This document shows, piece by piece, positions 55,327-64,000 of a stretch of DNA of 64,000 bases (its first letter is position 1; the number at the start of each line of letters is the position of its first letter). Both the position numbers and the translations under genes were made by a program. The stretch lies in NCBI RefSeq assembly GCF_904849725.1, contig NC_058522.1:454400844-454464843 (forward strand). Direction: 5' to 3'. The stretch is from Hordeum vulgare subsp. vulgare (lineage: Eukaryota; Streptophyta; Magnoliopsida; Poales; Poaceae). Below the pieces are notes generated by a model. The model did no database searches and was not told the origin of the DNA. It saw only the letters and a list, made by a program, of their open reading frames with translations.

Positions 55327-55562
55327 CTGACCACCAATAGCACGAGGAGCAATACCGGCACCACTGCCACGTCTTGGAGGAGCACTCTCCATACATGCAC
55401 TTCGACGCGCTCTCCGTAGCTTCCACCGATGACGACGACACGTCGCTGTTGCTGCCGGAGGGTTGTGCGGTGTGCCTCGGCACCGCCTGGGTGCGCCGGC
55501 CACGAGGGTGCCGACACATCTTCCACCATGCATGCCTAGACCGCTGGGCCGACCACGACAAC
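55327..55562 (+). pseudogene. Truncated RING-H2 pseudogene, copy of 41319-41798
   Basis: Homologous to codons ~55-135 of the RING-H2 gene: EEHSP, FDAL.S.AST, LLPEGCAVCLG, WVRRPRGCRHIFHHACLDRWA. It keeps the first six metal ligands, but about seven residues of the first loop are deleted, and the final CPLC pair and C-terminus are missing. Homology stops at 55562 (CCACGACAACC). The N-terminal membrane part is cut off at the LTR boundary 55326/55327. The frame itself is open (55374-55586), but a RING without its last two cysteines cannot fold normally. Confidence 0.9.
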
Positions 55563-55915
55563 CCTTTACTGGGAAATGGCTTATAGGTGAAACCCAATTA
55601 GTGGTGGGAAGGGTGTGGGACCCGCCACAACTATTTTCAAAAATGAGTAGTGACGGGTGGCAAATCGGGTCCTTCGCTCGCCACAGTTCTAACCTTGAGG
55701 GTGAGACTTATTTGCATAACTCATTTGTGACGGGCGACACCAAGTGCCCGCCACACATAGGGGGACAAGCAGTGGCGGGCGGCTCTTAACGACCGCCACT
55801 TGTTAGCCTTGCCGGGTTCTATTTGTAGCCAAACATAGCTATGGTGCGTGCTTTACACTGCTCGCCAGTGGTAGACTAAAGATCTTGTGGCAAATGGGTC
55901 TTCTCGCTCTCCACT
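55563..55915. repeat. DNA-transposon-like subterminal repeats (GTGGCGGGC/GCCCGCCAC)
   Basis: Several direct and inverted copies of GTGGCAAATSGGTC, TCGCTCKCCAC, GTGACGGGCG and GCCCGCCAC. Arrays like this mark the ends of grass CACTA-type elements. The sequence ..GCTCTCCACT continues at 57335 as CCACTAGTAC after the solo LTR. Confidence 0.55.
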
Positions 55916-57334
55916 TGAAAGGATCGAGATGGTTGACTAGAGGGGGGGTTGAATAGGCAACTGCCAATTTTAAGATTTTCTTTAACAAATTAAGTTTAGC
56001 AACAAATAGGTTGTCTAGATATGCAACTAAGTCAGGAACCTATATGATGCTAACAACAACAAGAAGAAACAAGAAACAAATACAAGTAAAGGTAAGAAGT
56101 GACCATAATTGGAACCGGTGAAGACTAGGATGTGTTTCTAAAGTTCCTTTCCTTTGAGGGGACGTACATCTCCGTTAGAGCAGCGTGGATGCACAATGCT
56201 CCCTAGATGCCACTAAGGCCACCGTACTCTCCTCACGCCCTCACACAATGCGAGTTGTCGTGATTCCACTAGTGGTTCCCTTGAAGGAGGCAAACGAAAC
56301 TTTACAAACAAGGTTGGGGCAATCTCCACAACTGAATTGGAGGCTCCCAACGAAACCACGAAACTTCACCACAATGGACTATGGCTTAGAGGTGACCTCT
56401 TCCGTCTAGGGTGCTCAAACACCCAAGAGTAGATCGAGGCATTCTCCTCCAAACCCTAGAGCATCAACAAGAATTGGTGGCTAGGGAGAGAGATCGGGCA
56501 GGGCTAGGGAGAGAGATCGGGCAGGGCTAGGGAGAGCAACAATGGAACTTTGGTGGAAGAAAGGTGAGGTCTCTTGGGGGAAGAAGGCCTATATATAAAG
56601 AGGGCAGAATCTGACCATTTTTCTACCCTCAAGTCGCACATAAACAGTAGTACCGCTTAGAGGAGCAATATTTCCCCTTGCACGGAAGTATCGGACACCA
56701 TAGGCAAAAGGACACATCGGGGGAGGCGGTAGTTCTGCTAGAGCGGTACTACCACGCTGCTCCAGTGGTACTTCCACTCAAACTGGGCAGACGACACCGA
56801 GGTCACCAGAGAGAAAAACTAAGAGGAAGAGGGCACGAAAGGGGAGGGCGGCGGTACCGCTGGAGCGGTACTACCGCTCCGCCCCAAGCGGCACTTCCTC
56901 TCAAAATGGGAAAAGCACCGACGATGCTAGAGAGGAAATACAAGCGGAAGTGAGGCCAAACCTTGAGGGAGGCAGTACCGCTCGGGCGGTACTACCGCTC
57001 TTTAGAGCGGTACTTCCGCTTATATAACTTTGAGGGCCTTAGGGGCAGAACAGAAGCTCCATTGTGCCGGGAACCAAATGGTGTGCAAATGTACGTGTTT
57101 GTTCCTCCCAACCTTTCCAAACGCGAATCCTCTCTTGATATTACTGGTTTACCTATGAATCAAGTCCACCAACACTAAAGAGATAGAAAAATACCGTCTT
57201 CTCTTTTAAACACTGAGGGGAAAATAACCATCTCATGCCACCTGATAATCAGTGAAAGCTTAATGTGCACGATTAGTCCGCATGGGCTTCGTCATCAACC
57301 ATCAAAACTCCTTAGGATAAATTGTGCTCTTACA
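55916..57334 (-). mobile_element. Solo Sirevirus-type LTR, minus orientation
   Basis: On the minus strand it starts TGTAAGAGCACAATTTATCC and ends CCATCTCGATCCTTTCA. The target repeat CCACT stands at 55911-55915 and 57335-57339. It contains degenerate palindromes at 56730-57020 (for example GCGGTACTACCGC, GCGGTACCGC), with central base C on the plus strand, hence G in the LTR's own sense. A TATATATA box lies at about 56589-56597 on the minus strand. 1419 bp, diverged from the LTR at 18431. Confidence 0.9.
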
Positions 57335-57339
57335 CCACT

Positions 57340-57750
57340 AGTACTATATTTCAAATGTCCGCACGAGACTTGAGGAAAGTTACATCCGCGCGGTCGGCCA
57401 TGCCCGTTCAAATTGATGGCACTGATCCATGCCACCCAATTCCCCCTGACGCCATGGTGCTCCCCTCCCCTCGGTAAGCACTGGTAACTAGCATCGCGAC
57501 CGCGTCCACCCGCATGGTATGCAACTCCCGTCCCGCATTTCCCCCTTACACCCACCCGCAAGCGCCGGCAACACGCGTCACCGCCGGATCCACCCGACCG
57601 CATGCTCCACCATTCCCGGCCTCCATCCCTCTTCCTCCTCTCAGTCGGTTTCTCCATCGACCCCCTCCACCAGCGAGCCTCCGCCCGCACCAACGGACGA
57701 CCGCGTCGGCCAACTCCACAAACGTACTATGTCGATGCTCATGGTTTTAT
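57340..57750 (+). other. GC-rich, gene-start-like region, unrecognised
   Basis: Contains overlapping proline/arginine/threonine-rich frames (57514-57845) that do not resemble a known protein. It may be the 5' region of the transposon gene remnant that follows. Confidence 0.35.
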
Positions 57751-58345
57751 TTACATGGAATAGAAAAGAGTGCCAAAGTTTTGACAAAATGTTGATTCAC
57801 TTCTATTGCGTTGAATTTCTCGCATTCGATATGTCCAAATTTTAGCCAAGGTTATGCCATTTTTTTTATAAATGGTGATGGCCGGTGGTGAATTGGATGC
57901 TGCGGTTTTGTTGTCTTCTCTTACAGGGAATATGATTAATGCAAAAATTTTGACGAAATGTTGATTCACTTCCATTTCTTTTAATTTCTAGCATTCTATA
58001 CGTCTAAATTTTAGCAAAGGTTATGCCAATTTTTTTATAGAAGGCGATGGCTGGTGGTGAATTGGATGATGCGATCTTGTTGTCTTGGAATATGAAATGA
58101 ATGTGAAAGTTTTGACGAAATGTTGATTCACTTCCATTTCATCAAATTTCTTGCATTCAATACGTCGAGTTGTTTGCAACGGTTATGCAAATTTTGTTTG
58201 TTGATAAGTGGTGATGGCCGGTTGATGAATTTCATTACGGTTTTTTTGTATTCTTTCACATGGAATATAAATGAGTGCCATAGTTTTTTCTGAAATGTTG
58301 ATTCACTTCCATTTCATCGATTTTCTGCCACTCAATACGTCTCTT
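57750..58345. repeat. Four diverged tandem copies of a ~170-bp unit
   Basis: AATGTTGATTCACTTCYATT recurs at about 57787, 57956, 58118 and 58293, each followed by CATTCxATACGTC, AAAGGTTATGCxA and GGTGATGGCCGGTGGTGAAT. Probably an intron or leader of the adjacent transposon gene that expanded by duplication. Confidence 0.85.
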
Positions 58346-58434
58346 TTTGAGGACTCATCTTGTCATTTTTTATTACTAATATGTAATTCTTTTTGTACTC
58401 ATTATGGATGCAATCTTCATTTTGCACATAAAAT

Positions 58435-60800
58435 ATGGTGAGACATACACGGTCTCGGAGTGAGGCTTTGACTCCCCAGTGGGATGAGCCAAGTAATGCT
58501 TACGAGTTGCACGAGGAGACCAATCATTCTGTAGATAGAGAGGTAGACTCGGAAGAAGATTCAGATGATGTTGGAGAGGAACTGCCACATGGGGAAGGAT
58601 ATTCCGACGATGTTGCTGAAGAGGAAGTGCAAGATGTCCAACATGTGGGAGAAGAGTTGGACGGTGCTGAAGAGGAAGGAGACCTTAATGGTACAAAAGC
58701 TGATTTGGAAAATCATCCGCAAAAGCATAGGTCACGAATAAGGTGCCTACAACTACTTACATAATTAAATGGATTAAAAAAGATATAAGACCCGTTAGTC
58801 TGATCAAGAACGCAACGACATGGGGTAACTTCCTAGGTGCCATCACCTGTGAAAACTGTGGCATCAACGTTAGATACTTAAGGGGCCCTAAAACAAGCAA
58901 TGGGCAAATCTCCTGTTAGGAAAGATGAGACATATTTTCAAGTTCAACGACCGAGAAAATGCACTTGCAGAAATCCATGCCATGCGCGTGTTCACTAAGG
59001 CCGTGAACAGTAACAAATACCGTGCAAACAAGCTACTTGAAGATGGGTATGATTTAGAAGATATCAAAATTCTATATCCTAGCACTATCGATGAAGAATG
59101 CATGGAGTTCCTTGATTATCGAGACTCAGATGCAAAAAAGGACAAAGAGAAGTTTGCGTAGCTGCAAGGCCAAATGGTAGGGAACCACAATCTAAGAACT
59201 CGTGATTATGAAGGGAAGCAACCAATCTCAGATAAGCATGATGCTATGTTTTCTTCACAAGGTCAATCGACACCCTTCAGTAATATTTTAGATCTGTGTG
59301 CGAATAATTATTTTCGATCCCTAGCAGTGCTTAATAAATAAACTGGACTCTACTACTTCGAAGAACCTGCGATGGGGGTGGCTTCCGAAAGAGTGGTATG
59401 TAATTAGCATATGCAACAACACTTAGTCAATGAAAGTTTTAGGAACAAAGACAAAATAGATTAATTAGTAAATGAAAGGTTAAAACAAGTCTTAGTTGAC
59501 TTTCTGGTAGAGGTTCACTAGCATATTCAGTAAAAAGGGTCGACAAATATGCCAGAAATGGTGAATACACTGCCGGCCCTTGCTCCCACAAAGATCAAGA
59601 GCCCCTCGGTCATTAATGTCATGCATGGTCATGGTGGGTCACCACAATCTTTGGAGGAAAAAAATTCCTTGCACTCTCCTAGCTAGAGTGAGTAGTAACA
59701 ACGACTTGTTGGAGGTTTCAAAAGCTAGAGTCTTTACTGGAAATGTCATAAACAATATTAAATTAAATGAGAACGTGCGAAAGCTTTCATTGCTTAGGGT
59801 GTTCCCAGAATATCACAATTTGATTCCGCCACAAAACATTATAGAAGATGATGCACTTTTGGAATGCTTTGTTGGTTACCTCAAGTGACCTGCAATGCAT
59901 ATCATAATGGAAAATCCACCCGAAAGAGAACACCATCTCCCACCATCCCCGGCATTGCAGCACCATCACCATCTCCCAACATCCATGGCGTTGGACCGCG
60001 ACCTAGACGATCTCCTCTAGGTCTTTGCAACCCCGTATTAGCTAAGGATGTGCAGGGAGAACACATGCTTGAAGAATCACAAAATGCTAATTATGCTACT
60101 GATGAGGAGACGCCGACACCCTTTCCTGTGATGCAACCTTGCAAACAACCAAAGTTTTCTCCAACAACACTGAATAATTTGGTGGCCCAGGAAGTGATGT
60201 CCTGTCCGCCCAATTCCGTCCAACTGGTGAGGAAAAGAAACACACATCTGAAGGCTTCAAAAATGAATACTAAGGGATAACTTCTACGCCCACACATGCA
60301 AATGGTAGAACACTGGTAAAGAAGGCATCGAAGAAGTCCTTGGCATATGAACAATGTGCTAAGAACCCAAGAACACATGTCTATATCTCGGGACAGAGAA
60401 TGCTACCAGACAAAGCGTACGAGCAAGTGAGGCTTGAGATGAAGATTCTACATGAAAAAATTGTGAAATTAGAGCTAGACAATAATAAGCAAGGATTCAT
60501 CATTAACCCAACACATTATACTACAAAGGTGCCAAAGGGATATACTTCTTTGAAAAATTCAACATGGAGAAAATATATGTAGATTTCAAAGAGATCTTCT
60601 ATATGTACAAATTCTATAGTGTTGAAACTTGTCTAATGAGGCTATGGCCATTTTTTCAAGCAAGTGGGGTAAGAAGCAAGACAATTTCCAATGTCGCCAT
60701 AGTCGACCCTTTTCTCATGAACGAGGAAAACCTAAAAAATGAGGAACGGAGGTAGTGCATGAAGAGTTATCTTCTGGATTTCATGCAACAGGAAGGGAGG
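58435..60800 (+). pseudogene. Remnant of a CACTA-like second gene (Transposase/Ulp1-associated)
   Basis: A series of short plus-strand frames. 58435-58764: an acidic start (MVRHTRSRSEALTPQWDEPS.., glutamate/aspartate-rich). 58925-59161: NDRENALAEIHAMRVFTKAV, YDLEDIKILYPSTIDEECM. 59580-60280: proline-rich parts. 60340-60755: KVPKGYTSLKNSTWRKYM, VDFKEIFYMYKF, LMRLWPFFQ, VAIVDPF. The last resembles the region before the Ulp1 protease in plant CACTA proteins. No catalytic motif follows, so it is truncated. Several frameshifts or introns separate the pieces. The family assignment is tentative. Confidence 0.45.
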
Positions 60801-60804
60801 CAGT

Positions 60805-62075
60805 CGCATGTGTAGGCCATCCAAACTAGATCCGACGTATGGTTCCCTTTGTTGTATCCAAATGAATGGAACAAATTGCTCCATAGATAGATGCATGTTC
60901 TTTTTTTCTTCTGTTTTTTCAGATTTATATTATTATATTTAATTCAGCAAAATACTCTAAGCGAAACTTCGAAAGCATAACATATTACTAGTGTTGCATT
61001 CAATACTTTTTCTTGTATGCTACTAATGGTTCAGTTTTTAAATATTAACATAGAGAGTATGAAGCAGAAATTTTTATATGTAATGTACTACTAATTATAT
61101 TTTTGATAATTAGTTTCTCGTTGTAATACTAATTTTCATATGTAATGTAATACTAATTATATTTTTTGATAATTATTTTCTTGATAATTATATGTGTGTG
61201 ATAATCACATGTAAGGAAGTAAAAATATTAAGTATAAAAATAATAATCGTGGAGTTATTCTGGAGGTTGTCGAGTATATTAACTCAGATTACAACGATAA
61301 GAGACCCCAAATCGTAGCCCTCTATTGCCAATATAAACTGCTCCCCCAAACATTTGTCGAGCAAGCAAGGTAATACTTAGAGAGGAAGAGCAGCGAATAC
61401 TGGAAAAAAAAACCTCGAGGATAAGAGGTTACCACCTATGAGGAGATAAGAGAGAAGGCGAACTTCCATCCACCCTCACTCTCCATGATGTGATACAGGG
61501 CTATTCAACGAGAGTCAATCGCAAACGGCAAACCCACCCGTGACCCAATGCCCAAGCGTCTCCTCTACACAGAAGAGAGAACAACCGAAAAACTCACACA
61601 CAAAGAGAAAAGTTACTCACGACATAAAACACAGGCCCAGCTGAAAGTAATGGGAGACAACGAGACGAGATAAGGAACGAGAGAGAATGTGCAAGTACGG
61701 AAGCCTAGGATGAGGAAACTCGGCATGGAGGATCGAATCGGATGACTACCATTGCAAAAACGCCGCATGTCCCCCATTCCATGCACAAATTAGAATTTAC
61801 ATGCCTTTCTCTTTTCTCTGATTTTGAATTCCTACTTGTATCTTTGTCCCGATAATTCGATTAGTGTAATAGTACAAGTTGTATGTTACAAAAGTTATCC
61901 TTCAGAAAATATATGATCAAAACCCTTTTCTTTTATAGGGAATCTAAACCTTTTATTAATTCTCTATTGCAGAGCAAAAGTAGACATTGGCCTGCCTAGC
62001 CCAGGAGCAATGCTCCACCACTACCAGTCCACCATAATGCAAGCCTAGCGGGGTGAAAGGCCGGCCCAACAAAAG
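60805..62075. repeat. Second copy of the 44294-45534 block
   Basis: Same order of conserved blocks from GCATGTGTAGGCCATCC to CCAGGAGCAAT..CACCA. It contains AT-rich insertions (61000-61250) absent from the first copy. No gene recognised. Confidence 0.75.
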
Positions 62076-64000
62076 TTTCCTTCGGCATAGCTCAACGGAA
62101 AACCCTATATGCCGATATGCCAACAACAGTCTGAACATTTGCCACAGTGAGTAGAGTAGTGAATCTCAGCTAGTATCCTACACAATCTTGGGTCCAAACT
62201 ATATATTTTTCCAGTTTTTTTGATCCAAACTGGACTCCTTTATCTCTGTTTTTGCAGATAGTGCCGGTGGACTAATTTACCAGGAAGCGAATACAAACAC
62301 TGATACACGACTATGAGATATTGCACGCAGATAACATTTTTTTCTCTCTCGGAATGAACTTCCCCGGTTGTCGAGGTTTACTATCTTGTCCCTACCGAGA
62401 TAACTCCTAAGATTTTTCCAAGTTTCTTGTTCACTTATTCAAATACAAAATTCAAATGTTTGTAGTTTGCAAAGTTAACTTCCTTCTTTTGAAGCGAAAT
62501 AGTTTTATCAAAATTCTTCTTATCCAATTCTAGTTAACCACTACAAATTACGCTGTTTTAACTTCCATTTTTTTGAGAGAGCAAACTGCTTTCTCAAAGT
62601 GAACCACCATTATTTTGTTATTGCAATCATCAAGAACTGCTTTGTTTTCTATATTCACCACAAATGAACTGTTAACCAAAACTAATATTTGACTAAAATG
62701 CATGACCATGATGCTAACTCCCGATGACGTTGAGTGCTTTCGGTGGTGCACATGGCAAAAAAAGAACAAAACTGAACTGCCTCATTTTTAGACTGGTAGT
62801 TTTTGTACCTCATGCGAGAAGGACCTTACCAAAATCATAGTTGCGTAAATCACTTAATTTCCTTGGACGCAAGATAAATGCAGTCGGTCCCTATACTAAT
62901 TGCTCCATGAAACTCAGCATTGGCAAAACTGCGCATCGTGAATTATGCCACGGTATCACGGGGCACTAGCTAATTGAGAATTGATCTATTTTTCTTTTTT
63001 GAACATCTATTAGTAAAGGAAACTACTCCTTAAAACTGAGCTAACTTGTCCATGAAAATGAGCAAGTTGTGGAGAGGTCACTCCACAGGTGAATCCCCAT
63101 CAGGGATCCTGCACCTCATCGATTGCCGCCGCGACAGAGAAGAAATCTAGGGCTAGGGCCAACATGGATTTGAAACTGAAAACTACTAAAGTTGTGCATT
63201 GGTTTAGGAAAAAAACTGTTGAAACCAAGAATATCCATTAATGGTAAGTTAAGCATTCGTCCATTGATGGGAGCCACACACAAGATGGAGCATACACAGG
63301 ACATGAGACGCACGAGCTATAGTTGGAGGTCAACCAGATGGTGTGTGCAGCGGTGGTAGGCTCGCGACGACCTCTCAATGCAAAGACGACGAGAGGGCAA
63401 GGCAATGTGGAAGATCACAGGTGGCGTGCGGCTTGCCGCCTAGGTCAGGGTCGGGGCCAGCAGCCTCGACAATGTGGGCACGAGGATGAGAGTAACCTGT
63501 TGTGAGTAATTGACGCGAGCCATTGTGCGACAATGGGATCTAGCATCCGGCCACCGCAGAGAAGGATATAGGGGGGGATGAGCAGGTGTTGGGGGAGGTG
63601 AGGATGTGAAGCAAGGATTAGCTGCGGGGGTGAGGCAAGAACCGACCGTGCTGGACTCGGGCACGTGGCTATGTGGAGCCACACGTCGCCGTGGATCTAG
63701 TAGGAAATTCACACCCGGAGCCCCCCCCCTTGGCTGGAGAAGTAGGTGGAGGTGGAGGGGTCAGGGAGGGAGGGGGAGCACGCATCGCTAGACGTGGGAG
63801 GTGAGATACAGGGAGGAGGTTGGAGGCAAGACATGGGAAGGCGCGTGGGTCAACGCGAGCGGCATAAGGTAGAGGTCGAAGGGAGCGGCCGCGCATGTCG
63901 TGCTTTTCATTAGCCCCGCTTGCTATCATTAATTGTGTGGCAGAAACTGATAGGAATTGGTGCGCTGGCATGGTGGGTGGTGGTGGGGTGCCGATGACGT
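62076..64000. other. Unassigned right part of the window
   Basis: 62076-63100 is AT-rich without coding signal. 63300-63970 is GC-rich with overlapping frames on both strands (for example 63440-63712 and 63669-63971 on the minus strand) rich in proline, alanine and histidine. None shows a domain I know. It could be the edge of a gene or a GC-rich transposon outside the window. Confidence 0.4.

Noticed and set aside
63440..63971. Minus-strand proline/alanine-rich ORFs
   Set aside because: Could be a gene edge, but no motif is recognisable, several frames overlap, and the window ends; left unassigned.
1..64000. tRNA, rRNA or snRNA genes
   Set aside because: No tRNA A/B box pair in tRNA context or rRNA/snRNA segment was recognised by eye; the only tRNA-related sequences are retrotransposon primer-binding sites.

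Overview
This window is repeat-dense nuclear DNA from a grass of the Triticeae (wheat, Aegilops or barley group). The signs are a BARE-1/Angela/WIS-type Copia LTR that begins TGTTGGAAATATGCCC, Sirevirus-type Copia elements with arrays of the palindrome GCGGTAGTACCGC, a CACTA element with TAGTCCCGGTT subterminal repeats, and Stowaway MITEs flanked by TA. I cannot decide the species. Only one gene looks like an intact host gene: a single-exon RING-H2 protein at 41319-41798.

Layout. 1-916: flank with a MITE. 917-34953: one CACTA transposon flanked on both sides by TGC. Its genes are on the minus strand. Reading from 34953 downward they are a small coiled-coil/membrane ORF, the TnpD transposase (Transpos_assoc, Tnp2, DUF4218, DUF4216), a spacer with four ~330-bp tandem repeats, and a second gene with a Transposase_24-like region and a Ulp1-like cysteine protease. 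Two LTR retrotransposons have inserted into this element. A BARE-1/Angela copy (5180-14001, target repeat ATCGA) interrupts the second gene. A near-intact Sirevirus (18431-30695, target repeat AACTT) interrupts the transposase. Without them the CACTA element is about 12.9 kb.

34957-41300: MITEs, two PIF/Harbinger transposase remnants in tandem, a GC-rich minisatellite, and two diverged copies of a promoter-like segment. 41319-45534: the RING-H2 gene, its 3' flank, and a second copy of that 3' flank. 45535-53893: a Copia LTR fragment, simple repeats, and a Sirevirus-type LTR (target repeat ACCTA) split by a 5'-truncated BARE-1/Angela copy. 53894-57334: a minus-strand LTR without target repeats, a truncated RING-H2 pseudogene, DNA-transposon-like repeats and a minus-strand solo Sirevirus-type LTR (target repeat CCACT). 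57335-60800: remnant of a second CACTA-like gene. 60805-62075: second copy of the 44.3-45.5 kb block. The rest holds nothing I recognise.

The most interesting object is the Sirevirus. Besides gag and pol it carries a third, env-position ORF. Ahead of that ORF the internal region repeats the LTR promoter layout: a palindrome array followed by a TATATAAAGG box. The odd central base of each palindrome shows that the internal arrays run opposite to the LTR arrays. A second theme is a decayed tandem duplication around the RING-H2 gene, with promoter, coding and 3'-flank pieces scattered between later insertions.
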